Source: Acidobacteriota bacterium
GTDB lineage: Bacteria > Acidobacteriota > Thermoanaerobaculia > Multivoradales > Multivoraceae
DNA: 64,000 nt
Assembly (NCBI GenBank): GCA_029263415.1
Contig: JAJCXN010000038.1
Location: 1-64,000 of the forward strand
Reading direction: 5' to 3'
Shown here: positions 15,449 through 23,008 of the stretch, piece after piece
Numbering within the stretch: position 1 is the stretch's first letter
Layout: the number at the start of each line of letters is the position of its first letter
Position numbers and translations under genes: made by a program
The notes under the pieces: model-generated
The model's database searches: none
Seen by the model: the letters and a program-made list of their open reading frames with translations, nothing else
What the model was told of the DNA's origin: nothing

Positions 15449-16978
15449 ATGACCAACCAAGCCACAAAAGCCGCTCCTCCAATCATGGAGCCCTACGACG
15501 GACACAACCAACGCCTCGTCGCCAATGTGCACCCCCACGACTGGACCAACCCGGAGCCCAAGGACCGCTACCACATGGTGGTCATCGGCGCTGGCACTGC
15601 AGGCCTGGTGACCGCGGTGGTCGCTGCCAACCTGGGAGCCAAGGTGGCATTGATCGAGCGGCACTTCATGGGCGGTGACTGTCTCAACATCGGCTGCGTT
15701 CCTTCGAAGGGTGTGATCAGCGCGGCTCGTGCTTGGAGCAGTCGACGACGCGAGCAGTTTGGCGCTCCACAGACTTCGGGCAACGGGGACTTCGCCAAAG
15801 CGATGGAGCGTATGCGCAAGTTGCGGGCGGACATTAGTCACATCGATAGCGCGGAGCGCTACAGCTCGCTCGGAGTCGATGTGTTTTTGGGCCACGGCAA
15901 GTTCACCTCGAAGAGCACTGTAGAGGTCGATGGCAAGACGCTCAACTTTCGCAAGGCTGTGATCGCTACCGGTGCGCGCGCTGCACAGCTGCCGATCCCC
16001 GGTCTCGACACAGTGGAGTACCTCACCAACGAAACGATCTTCTCGTTGACCGAGCTGCCTGAGAGCATGACCGTCATTGGCGCTGGGCCCATCGGTTGCG
16101 AGATGGCGCAGTCGTTCGCGATGTTCGGCTGCAAGGTCACCGTGCTCGATATGGCGGACCACGTTCTTGTGCGCGAGGATGCAGACGCTGCACAGGTTGT
16201 TCAAGAAAGCATGATCGCCGATGGCGTGCGTTTGCAGATGAGCGCTGCGATCAAGAGCATTGAGCAGTCCGGTACGGACATCACGGTTCACTTCGAGCGC
16301 GACGGCGAGCAGTTCAGTGTCGCCTCGCAAGAACTCCTAGTCGCGGTTGGTCGCACTCCAAATACGGATGGCCTCGGCCTCGAAGAGGTCGGGGTAAAGT
16401 TCGACCGCGGCGGCGTCGTCACCGACGACCGGCTACGCACCACCGCTAAAAACATCTTCGCGGCCGGTGACGTCACCCACGAACTCAAGTTCACGCACCT
16501 TGCAGACGCGCACGCAGCAACTGTCATCCAAAACGCACTGTTCTTTGGTCGCAAGAAGACGTCGTCCTTGGTGGTGCCTTGGGCTACCTACACATCGCCT
16601 GAAATTGCACACGTCGGCCTCTATGAACACGACGCCAAGGCCAAGGGCATTGAGACCGACGTCATCAAGATCAGCATGGACGACGTGGACCGCGCCATTC
16701 TCGACGGCGAGGATGAGGGTTTCTTAAAGGTCGTGTTGAAGAAGGGTACCGACCAGATTCTGGGCGCCACCGTGGTTGCCAGTCACGCGGGCGACCTGCT
16801 CGCTCCGTTCACTCTCGCGATCACCAACGGCTTCGGCTTGAGCAAGTTCGCGGGAACGATCTACCCCTACCCAACACAGGCAGAGGTCGCGAAGAAGGCT
16901 GCCGGCGCGTGGCGCAAGACCAAGCTCACCGACACCACGCGGAAGATCTTCTCCACCTGGTTCAAGATCTTTTCCTAA
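15449..16978 (+). CDS. Mercuric reductase-like pyridine nucleotide-disulfide oxidoreductase
   Basis: A 509-residue FAD enzyme. The Rossmann motif VIGAGTAG is at about 45-52, the redox-active disulfide GGDCLNIGCVPSK gives Cys78 and Cys83, a second dinucleotide motif (VIGAGPIGCEMA) lies near residue 210, and ATG...GD (NIFAAGDVTHE) near 345. The C-terminal dimerisation domain is present. The overall shape fits mercuric reductase/dihydrolipoamide dehydrogenase relatives. It lacks an N-terminal heavy-metal-associated domain and the C-terminal vicinal cysteine pair of true MerA, so mercury reduction is doubtful; reduction of another disulfide or thiol substrate is as likely. It stands alone downstream of a repeat element. 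Confidence 0.9.
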   Translation: MTNQATKAAPPIMEPYDGHNQRLVANVHPHDWTNPEPKDRYHMVVIGAGTAGLVTAVVAANLGAKVALIERHFMGGDCLNIGCVPSKGVISAARAWSSRRREQFGAPQTSGNGDFAKAMERMRKLRADISHIDSAERYSSLGVDVFLGHGKFTSKSTVEVDGKTLNFRKAVIATGARAAQLPIPGLDTVEYLTNETIFSLTELPESMTVIGAGPIGCEMAQSFAMFGCKVTVLDMADHVLVREDADAAQVVQESMIADGVRLQMSAAIKSIEQSGTDITVHFERDGEQFSVASQELLVAVGRTPNTDGLGLEEVGVKFDRGGVVTDDRLRTTAKNIFAAGDVTHELKFTHLADAHAATVIQNALFFGRKKTSSLVVPWATYTSPEIAHVGLYEHDAKAKGIETDVIKISMDDVDRAILDGEDEGFLKVVLKKGTDQILGATVVASHAGDLLAPFTLAITNGFGLSKFAGTIYPYPTQAEVAKKAAGAWRKTKLTDTTRKIFSTWFKIFS

Positions 16979-16991
16979 GGGGTTTGACTCT

Positions 16992-17018
16992 CAGTCCTTT
17001 CAGTCCTTTCAGTCCTTT
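16992..17018. repeat. Three tandem copies of a 9-mer
   Basis: CAGTCCTTT repeated three times without interruption, 14 nt after the flavoprotein stop codon and immediately before or at the end of the amidohydrolase remnant. Seen directly; probably slippage-derived. Confidence 0.75.
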
Positions 17019-17437
17019 CTGCCCTTATCGCGCAGCAGGATCTCTCCGGCGAGCACAGTCCCCCCAACCTCAACTTGGTGCAGGTCATCAACGGGAACCG
17101 TGAACGGGTCTTGCTCAAGCACTGTGAAGTCAGCACGCTTGCCAACCTCCAGGCTGCCGATTTCATCCTCGAGCTGCAGCGATCGTGCGGCCTCGATGGT
17201 GATCGCGCGCAGAGCATCCTCTACCGTGATCCTCTCGCTCTCACCCATCCTTTGGCCATCGTTTACGCACGCTCGGCGATGAAGATCTTGGTCCCGGGTT
17301 CGGCGCCCGGCAAGGGTAGGCAGATCCGAACAAGCGCTGGTCAGGATGGCGACCATCGCCCCTACCAGCAGGAGCCATCGGCAGAGGGCGCGCGGCGAAG
17401 CTGTGTCTTGCATCCGCGCATTCATGCCACACAGCAC
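17009..17437 (-). pseudogene. Amidohydrolase (family 3-type) with large internal deletion
   Basis: The C-terminal part reads ITVEDALRAITIEAARSLQL, then EIGSLEVGKRADFTVLEQDP and VDDLHQVEVGGTVLAGEI, the characteristic end of amidohydrolase family 3 / YtcJ-like enzymes. The N-terminus is a lipoprotein-type signal peptide (LCRWLLLVGAMVAILTSACS). Between them, where about 450-500 residues containing the metal-binding HxH and catalytic residues should lie, there are only about 45 codons. In an alternative frame the junction retains EPGTKIFIAERA, the usual first strand of the mature enzyme, so deletion and frameshift are both visible. The product cannot be catalytic. Confidence 0.75.
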
Positions 17438-17576
17438 CTCCCCCTACGACGGCTGGCCCTTCTCCGCGACCACCCGATGTTCGTCATGCTTCGGTTCCTC
17501 GCCCAGTCCGCTACTCTTGTGAGATCAAACGACGCGAACGACGCAAACGACTGAGACCACACAGGAACCAGCAACG

Positions 17577-18314
17577 ATGATCGATCTGCACTACTGGCCA
17601 ACCCCGAACGGCAAGAAGGTCACCATTCTCTTAGAAGAGGCAGCAGTGCCCTACAACTTAGTGACCTGCGCCATCGGCCAGGGCGACCAGTTCACCGAGT
17701 CCTTCTTGCGCATGAGCCCCAACAACCGCATGCCGGCATTGGTCGACCACGACCCAGCGGACGGAGCTGAACCGGTCACCGTCTTCGAATCGGGCGCGAT
17801 GATGATGTACATCGCAGAGAAGGTAGGCCAGTTCTATCCGAAGGGCTTAAGAGCGCGCGCCGAAGTCAACCAATGGGTTATCTGGCAGATGGCCAACCAA
17901 GGACCCAAGACTGGAGAGTTCGGCCACTTTCGACGGCTCAAGGATCAAGCTGGGGATCAGTCCTATGCACTGCGTCGGTTCGGTGACGAGGTGAATCGCC
18001 TTTACGGGGTCATGGACAACCGGCTCTACGACCGCCGCTACCTTGCAGGAGATGAATACACCATCGCCGACATGATCTCCTATCCATGGACGGTCTCCTG
18101 GCAAGACCAGGGCGAAGACATCAACGACTTCCCCTACTTCAAGAGGTGGTACCAAGAACTGAGCGCGCGACCAGCTCTGCAACGAGGCATGAGCGCGGGA
18201 GCCGAACTCACCGTGGACTACAGCAAGCTCAGCGATGTAGAGAAAGAGCGGCTGCGGAAGTTGCTCTACAACCAGCGAGCACGCAAGGCCCCCGAGGGAG
18301 GACTGCTCGAATGA
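17577..18314 (+). CDS. Glutathione S-transferase, YfcG/YghU-like
   Basis: A 245-residue thiol-transferase-type GST. The N-terminal thioredoxin fold (IDLHYWPTPNGKKVTILLEE, then SPNNRMPALVDHD and VFESGAMMMYIAEKVGQF) matches the Nu-class/YfcG group, in which a Thr or Asn near TPNGKK replaces the usual Tyr/Ser; the cis-proline is in NNRMPALVD. The all-helical C-terminal domain has YLAGDEYTIADMISYPW. Such proteins act as glutathione-dependent disulfide reductases. The gene overlaps the following DUF924 gene by 4 nt (ATGA), indicating co-translation. The start follows AGGAACC at moderate spacing. Confidence 0.9.
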   Translation: MIDLHYWPTPNGKKVTILLEEAAVPYNLVTCAIGQGDQFTESFLRMSPNNRMPALVDHDPADGAEPVTVFESGAMMMYIAEKVGQFYPKGLRARAEVNQWVIWQMANQGPKTGEFGHFRRLKDQAGDQSYALRRFGDEVNRLYGVMDNRLYDRRYLAGDEYTIADMISYPWTVSWQDQGEDINDFPYFKRWYQELSARPALQRGMSAGAELTVDYSKLSDVEKERLRKLLYNQRARKAPEGGLLE

Positions 18315-18928
18315 CGCGCTGTGACAATGCTGACAATGCCGCAGCCGTCCTCGACTTCTGGTTCGGCGACTTAGATGAGCACGGCCTCTCCGCTCCCGAA
18401 GTGGTTGCCACCTGGTGGACCAAAGACGATGAGTTCGACAACTCGATCCGCGAGCGTTTCGGCGAACTCCACAAACAAGCGAGCAGCGGCGAACTGGACA
18501 GTTGGCTCGCCGACGACGAGAGCGCCTTCGCCCTGCTGATTGTGTTGGATCAGTTCTCACGGAATCTGTTTCGCAACTCCCCTAGGATGGTCTCCCAAGA
18601 CACCGCAGCCATCGCGATCGCTCGGGAACTCATCCAGCGCGGCGCCGACAAGCGATTCCCAGCTGCTTGGCGCGGCTTCGCTTACCTACCGTTCGAACAC
18701 TCAGAGAGCATCGAAGACCAAACTCGGAGCGTCGCGCTGTTTGAAGCAATGCGCGATGAGAGCGCAGGGCCTGCAGCCAAAGCAGCACAAGCACAGGTGG
18801 AGTTCGCGATCAAACACCAGGTGATCATCGAACGCTTTGGCCGCTTCCCTCATCGCAACGCATTCTTGAATCGCGAGTCAACTGCGGAAGAGATCGAGTT
18901 CCTCGAGCAACCAGGTTCCTCGTTCTAA
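18311..18928 (+). CDS. DUF924 family protein
   Basis: A 205-residue protein with all the hallmarks of DUF924: VLDFWFGDL at the N-terminus, TWWTKDDEFDNSIRERFGEL, then LIVLDQFSRNLFRNSPRMVS and FAYLPFEHSES, ending FGRFPHRNAFLNRESTAEE. The fold is a TPR-like helical array; the biochemical role is unknown, although the family often travels with GSTs. Here it overlaps the GST gene by 4 nt, supporting a functional link in thiol or stress metabolism (inference). A small hairpin spans the stop codon. Confidence 0.9.
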   Translation: MTRCDNADNAAAVLDFWFGDLDEHGLSAPEVVATWWTKDDEFDNSIRERFGELHKQASSGELDSWLADDESAFALLIVLDQFSRNLFRNSPRMVSQDTAAIAIARELIQRGADKRFPAAWRGFAYLPFEHSESIEDQTRSVALFEAMRDESAGPAAKAAQAQVEFAIKHQVIIERFGRFPHRNAFLNRESTAEEIEFLEQPGSSF

Positions 18929-18936
18929 AGACGAGG
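18918..18936 (+). terminator. Short hairpin at the end of the GST-DUF924 operon
   Basis: CCTCGT-TCTAAAG-ACGAGG, 6-nt arms enclosing the TAA stop of the DUF924 gene, followed by CCTTTG rather than a T-run. It is a weak terminator candidate only 20 nt before the next gene's ATG, so it may instead affect message stability or translation. Confidence 0.3.
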
Positions 18937-18955
18937 CCTTTGCTATCGTGGGTTC

Positions 18956-20530
18956 ATGACCAACAAATCAAAGTCTGAATCCTCCGCTAAATCTCAGAAG
19001 CGCAGCATTTTTCAGCGCTTCTTAGACACCGTCGAAGTCGTCGGCAACAAGCTGCCTGACCCAGCAATTCTCTTCTTGCTCCTGCTGTTCGGAACCTGGA
19101 TCGCTTCGGCGCTGCTCGCGCCAATTCAGTTCACCGAGGTGCACCCGGTGACCGGCGATCCGGTGCGAGTGGTTAACCAGCTCACCCCCTCAGCGTTGGC
19201 CTCGTTCATGGTCAACCTGGTGCCGACCTTCACCGGCTTCGCGCCTCTCGGCGTAGTGCTGGTGGCCTTGCTCGGTGTTGGCGTTGCCGAACACACCGGC
19301 TTCATTAACGCAGTGCTCAAAGGGCTGTTGAGCTTCACACCGAAGTCCTTCTTGACCCCGGTTCTGATCCTGGCCGCAATCGTCAGCCATACCGCAGCCG
19401 ACGCGGGCTACGTCTTGGTGATCCCACTAGGCGGTGTCATCTTCTATGCCGCCGGCCGCCATCCCTTAGCCGGTATCGCAGCCGCATTCGCGGGCGTCTC
19501 GGGTGGGTTCTCTGCGAATTTCATCCCTTCGGGGATCGACCCACTACTGCAAGCCTTCACCCAGCAAGCAGCCCAAATCTTCAACGAGAGCACCCTAGTC
19601 AATCCGCTGTGCAACCTGTTCTTCACCGCAGCTTCCAGTCTTCTGGTGATTGTCGTTGGCTGGTACATCACCGATCGAGTGATCGAGCCGCGGCTCAAGG
19701 ACACGGTGATCGACGGCGATCCCGCGAAAATGCCTCAGATGAAGGAGCTCGAGCCGCAGGACAAGAAGGGCGCTTGGGCGGGCCTCGCCTCGATCGCGAT
19801 CTTGGCGATCCTCTTGGTGCTGGCGGCCTGGCCCCAATCTTCGCCACTGCGCTCGCAGGCGGAAGCCACCATGGGATCGCTCACCGCTTTCTCGGCTCCT
19901 TTGATGCAAATGATCGTGCCATTGATCTTCCTGTTCTTCTTGATCCCAGGCGTGGTCCACGGGCTGGTGGCTGGAACCGTCAAGAGCGGCAAAGACGTGA
20001 TCGATGGCATGAGTACGGCGATGGGCACCATGGCGTACTACATCGCGATGGTGTTCTTCGTGGCGCAGTTCATCGCCGCGTTCGCTCAGTCGAACGTGGG
20101 GCTGTTGATCGCGCTCAAGGGTGCGAATTTCCTGCGCGAGCTGGCGCTGCCATCGCAGGTGACCATCGTCGGCATCATTGGCCTGACCGCGTTCGTCAAT
20201 CTGTTTGTTGGTTCAGCGTCGGCCAAGTGGGCTTTGCTCTCGACCATCTTTGTTCCGATGCTGATGGACTTAGGCATCTCGCCTGAACTTACTCAGGCGG
20301 CCTACCGAGTGGGCGACTCCAGCACCAACATCATCACGCCTCTCATGCCCTACTTCCCGCTGGTCGTTGTCTTCTGCCAACGCTACGTGAAGAAGACAGG
20401 CATCGGTACGCTGACCTCGTTGATGCTGCCGTTTGCCGTGACCCTTTTAGTCAGCTGGAGCGCGTTCCTGCTGCTCTATTGGGCACTCGGCATTCCACTC
20501 GGACTGCAAGCGAGCTACGTGTACCCCTAG
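18956..20530 (+). CDS. AbgT-family transporter
   Basis: A 524-residue inner-membrane transporter with about 11-13 hydrophobic segments. Family signatures include VEVVGNKLPDPAILFLLLLF at the N-terminus, AAIVSHTAADAGYVLVIPLG, FAGVSGGFSANFIPSGIDPL and, near the C-terminus, AYRVGDSSTNIITPLMPYFP. AbgT proteins import p-aminobenzoyl-glutamate or export sulfonamides. The Asp and Ser/Asn residues of the re-entrant hairpins are present. It starts 28 nt after the DUF924 gene, so read-through transcription is possible. Substrate direction cannot be settled from sequence. Confidence 0.93.
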   Translation: MTNKSKSESSAKSQKRSIFQRFLDTVEVVGNKLPDPAILFLLLLFGTWIASALLAPIQFTEVHPVTGDPVRVVNQLTPSALASFMVNLVPTFTGFAPLGVVLVALLGVGVAEHTGFINAVLKGLLSFTPKSFLTPVLILAAIVSHTAADAGYVLVIPLGGVIFYAAGRHPLAGIAAAFAGVSGGFSANFIPSGIDPLLQAFTQQAAQIFNESTLVNPLCNLFFTAASSLLVIVVGWYITDRVIEPRLKDTVIDGDPAKMPQMKELEPQDKKGAWAGLASIAILAILLVLAAWPQSSPLRSQAEATMGSLTAFSAPLMQMIVPLIFLFFLIPGVVHGLVAGTVKSGKDVIDGMSTAMGTMAYYIAMVFFVAQFIAAFAQSNVGLLIALKGANFLRELALPSQVTIVGIIGLTAFVNLFVGSASAKWALLSTIFVPMLMDLGISPELTQAAYRVGDSSTNIITPLMPYFPLVVVFCQRYVKKTGIGTLTSLMLPFAVTLLVSWSAFLLLYWALGIPLGLQASYVYP

Positions 20531-20541
20531 GGGTTCGCTGC

Positions 20542-20860
20542 GCAGCCTTTGGTGAAACTCGCGTGCGGCTGAGCGCGGGGATCTGCGGTGTCTGGAGGGG
20601 CCGCTGCCGCCGAAGGCGATGCGGGCTATCGTTGAGGCGGTGCGGTGCCACCAGGCGCCGCAAACCCCCTTAGAGCCCAAAGGGTTCGGCGGCGTGGCCT
20701 CATCTGCGGCACGACGCACGCTCGATGATGAGCACCGGTGCGTTGGCCTCCCGCGGGACATCACCTTCGCGCACGGCGCACTCCATCTGGAGCCCAGTGC
20801 GGAAGCCTCCCGTGGGACGGCGCTCGAACTCAGCCGCGCGGGAGTTTCACCACAGGCTGC
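20542..20860. mobile_element. MITE-like element with 32-bp terminal inverted repeats
   Basis: Positions 20542-20573 (GCAGCCTTTGGTGAAACTCG then CGTGCGGCTGAG) are matched in reverse complement by 20829-20860, 29 of 32 positions identical. The 255-nt interior has no recognisable gene but contains two direct copies of GCCTCCCG[CT]GGGAC (about 20747-20761 and 20805-20819), the second of which also occurs in the left arm of the large palindrome near 26010-26030. Size and structure suggest a non-autonomous transposable element in the gap between the transporter and the DUF3566 gene. No clear target-site duplication was found. Confidence 0.6.
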
Positions 20861-20887
20861 TTGGAGCTCAGTGGCCGGTGACCACCA

Positions 20888-21193
20888 TCACGAGTCGCTG
20901 AGCTCGATCTCGAGTCCGCCGAAGAACCGCATCGCCAGGTTGGCGACGAAGGCGGTCACGATCCCCTGCAAGAAGGCGAAACCACCGTAGAGGATCGGTA
21001 GAACGAAGATCGCCCCAACTCCAAAGATCAGGCCAAACAGGCCCTCCCAGCTCCCTGACTCGGCAAAGGCGATGCTGGCACCGAAGAAACTGATCACGGT
21101 GAGTACCACGCCAAAGAAGAGACCAAACACCGCGCCCACTCCGCCCATCAGCTTGCCTAGAGACAAGACACCGATCCGTGTGACCTTCCGCAT
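20888..21193 (-). CDS. DUF3566-like membrane protein
   Basis: A 101-residue protein with two transmembrane segments (VGAVFGLFFGVVLTVISFFG and GLIFGVGAIFVLPILYGGFA) after a short N-terminus VTRIGVLSLGKLMG, the layout of DUF3566 proteins. It ends LAMRFFGGLEIELSD, a conserved terminal motif of the family. The ATG at 21193 is preceded by AAGGAG at 7 nt and preferred over a GTG 15 nt upstream. Role unknown; in some bacteria relatives sit with cell-division genes. Here it lies between a MITE-like element and a chrA pseudogene. Confidence 0.75.
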   Translation of the reverse strand: MRKVTRIGVLSLGKLMGGVGAVFGLFFGVVLTVISFFGASIAFAESGSWEGLFGLIFGVGAIFVLPILYGGFAFLQGIVTAFVANLAMRFFGGLEIELSDS

Positions 21194-21277
21194 GACTTCT
21201 CCTTTCACTAGAGGTTGTTCTGTGGACTCTTACGAGCGCCCTCGACTTGCAATTCCTCGAACACTCAAAGCTACAGC

Positions 21278-21720
21278 TCAGATAACCGGGCGGGCGGGAC
21301 CGAGAATGAGCGCGGCAAGCACCAACCACACCACCCCGATCTTCAGATACCTCGGCGCATCGTAGCCTGCCAAGGCGATCAATCCGTCGGCGAGCGAGGT
21401 CTGCTCCACACCGGCCGTACAAACGCTGCGAGCAGGATTCCAACTACAGCGGCGTTCACTCCCGCAAAGGCACCAGCGAGCACGGGCACGTGCGAGAGCC
21501 TTTCCCATCGATCGCGCAAGCCCAACACCAGCAAAAAGCCCGGCACGAAGGTCCCCGCGGTTGCGGCGAATGCCCTCACCAGCGGGGCCTCCTCCGGGTT
21601 ACCGCACCAAGGTAGGCGGCGAGGTAGAGCAGCGGGAGCACGACGTGGCCACCACCTTAGACAAGGCTGCCGACGCGCGCAAGATCACTAATCAGCGCGA
21701 GTAGCGGATCATCTTAAGAC
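21278..21720 (-). pseudogene. chrA: chrA-type chromate transporter, degraded
   Basis: Fragments of the second half of a ChrA transporter are spread over frames. One frame gives GGGHVVLPLLYLAAYLGAVT, joining the FGGGHVVLPLL motif directly to the A-A-Y-L-G-A segment that is normally about 50 residues later, so an internal deletion is visible. Another gives ATAGTFVPGFLLVLGLRDRW followed by LAGAFAGVNAAVVGILLAAF, and the last gives LADGLIALAGY and KIGVVWLVLAALIL. Several frameshifts and the lack of the N-terminal half make it clearly non-functional. Confidence 0.75.
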
Positions 21721-21803
21721 CAAGCACCTACCGGAACGTTTGAACCGACTGCATGCAGTCGAGCAGAGCGAAGAAGCCCGCGCAGAGCGAAGCAGCCAAG
21801 GAC

Positions 21804-22517
21804 CTACTCGGTCCAGTCCTCGCTTTCGAGGTACAGCCTAAGCGCGGTGACGTTGCGAAACTTCTTCAAGATCAGGGTGTTCTTCAAGCCGCAGCAGATG
21901 CCGCGTACCCACTGCGGATGTTTGGAGTATTGCTTGCGGCCACCAACCGCGTCGTGGAACAAGCGAATCATGCAGCACAGATCGTGCTGGCGATTAGCGC
22001 GACTTCCAGGACCCCAGTGATGCAGGTCGATCAACTTGAGATCGAAGGTGAGGCCGAGCCGCTCGACCATCACGTTCTCGAGATGAAGATCACCGTGGTA
22101 CTCGCCCAAGAGGTGGATCGCTTCCACCCCCACGGTCAAAGCATGCAGCAGATGAACGCCTTGAAACAGCGGCAGTCGTTTGCCGCGCCAACCGCGCACG
22201 TAGTGCGACAGTAGATCGCCGTCGACGTACTCAGAGATCGACGCTGACACCTTCTCACCGTGGCACTCGATGACTTCTGTGGAGTGGTAGTGGACCAAGA
22301 TCTCGCACGAACGCAGTTTATGCAGTTTGCGAGCGTTCCAGTACGCTGCGCGATGGCGCAGATTCCGCTTGGGGAAGAAGAGTTTTGCAGCACGCTCAAT
22401 CTGCGTTCCTCGCTCGCGGATCTTGTAGACCTCGCCCTCCCAGCCTGCACCCAGCAAGCCCAGAACGCGGTACTTGTCGGCAAGGATGTCGCCGGGTTTG
22501 AGGTCGAAGGTCTTCAT
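21804..22517 (-). CDS. Minimal atypical protein kinase
   Basis: A 237-residue kinase-fold protein. An ATP loop (LLGAGWEGEVYK, residues 21-32) and catalytic lysine (AAKLFF, Lys45) are followed by the catalytic loop HGDLHLENVMV (Asp143, Asn148). The metal-binding DFG motif is replaced by D-L-H-H-W-G (Asp164). The substrate lobe after this is very short and the usual APE motif is missing. It resembles RIO/APH-like small kinases, which may phosphorylate proteins or small molecules. It is soluble and stands alone; the divergent PadR gene begins 134 nt away, so both may share the intergenic control region. Confidence 0.8.
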   Translation of the reverse strand: MKTFDLKPGDILADKYRVLGLLGAGWEGEVYKIRERGTQIERAAKLFFPKRNLRHRAAYWNARKLHKLRSCEILVHYHSTEVIECHGEKVSASISEYVDGDLLSHYVRGWRGKRLPLFQGVHLLHALTVGVEAIHLLGEYHGDLHLENVMVERLGLTFDLKLIDLHHWGPGSRANRQHDLCCMIRLFHDAVGGRKQYSKHPQWVRGICCGLKNTLILKKFRNVTALRLYLESEDWTE

Positions 22518-22610
22518 CGGTGAGAGATCCTACAGACATCGGAGCCACACAGACGCCTGATCGAAACCTTCGTGCGATCTTGGCGTACTATCTGTCACCT
22601 GACGGATATA

Positions 22611-22622
22611 GGTCACATGACC
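22611..22622. promoter_or_regulatory. Palindrome upstream of padR-like gene, candidate operator
   Basis: GGTCA-CA-TGACC, 5-nt perfect arms, lies 30 nt before the PadR start, with a related half-site (GTCACCTGAC) 17 nt further up. PadR regulators typically autorepress from dyads at this position. Inference from symmetry and position. Confidence 0.45.
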
Positions 22623-22651
22623 ACTAGTCTGGTAACAACGGAGAACGAAGC

Positions 22652-22996
22652 ATGACCGAGCAATACCCCGCACTCGCACCACGCGACTTGCTGATCTTGG
22701 CAACACTGGCTGAACAGTCATGCCACGGCTACGGCCTGATTAAGCAAGTCGAAGCGCGTCAGGACTCGGGCATCACCCTCGATCCCGCGAACCTCTACCG
22801 AGTCCTACGCCGCATGCGCAAGTCAGAATGGGTAGATGAAGGAGTTGCTGATCAGGTGTCTGCTGGATCGACCGACAAGCGACGTCGCGTTTACACCATC
22901 ACCAAGATCGGGCGCGAAGTCTTAGAGGCTGAACTAGCGCGTCTCGAACGTTTGTTGCAGCAGGCCCGACCAGCGCTCGCCGGCGGGCGAGACTAA
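22652..22996 (+). CDS. PadR-family transcriptional regulator
   Basis: A 114-residue winged-helix regulator: LAPRDLLILATLAEQSCHGY, GLIKQVEARQ, then LDPANLYRVLRRMRKSEWVD and RRRVYTITKIGREVLEAELA with a C-terminal helix for dimerisation. The order and the YRVLRRM recognition helix are typical of PadR. The gene stops 12 nt before an ADOP-type permease gene, an arrangement seen again and again in Acidobacteriota, so it very probably controls that permease. The inducer is unknown. The message starts within a region containing a GGTCA...TGACC dyad. Confidence 0.92.
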   Translation: MTEQYPALAPRDLLILATLAEQSCHGYGLIKQVEARQDSGITLDPANLYRVLRRMRKSEWVDEGVADQVSAGSTDKRRRVYTITKIGREVLEAELARLERLLQQARPALAGGRD

Positions 22997-23008
22997 GGAG
23001 CCTGGATA

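Noticed and set aside
20447-20764. Minus-strand frame across the end of the AbgT gene and the MITE-like element
   Set aside because: Runs antisense to a well-supported transporter and through the inverted-repeat element; composition is frame-shadow like.
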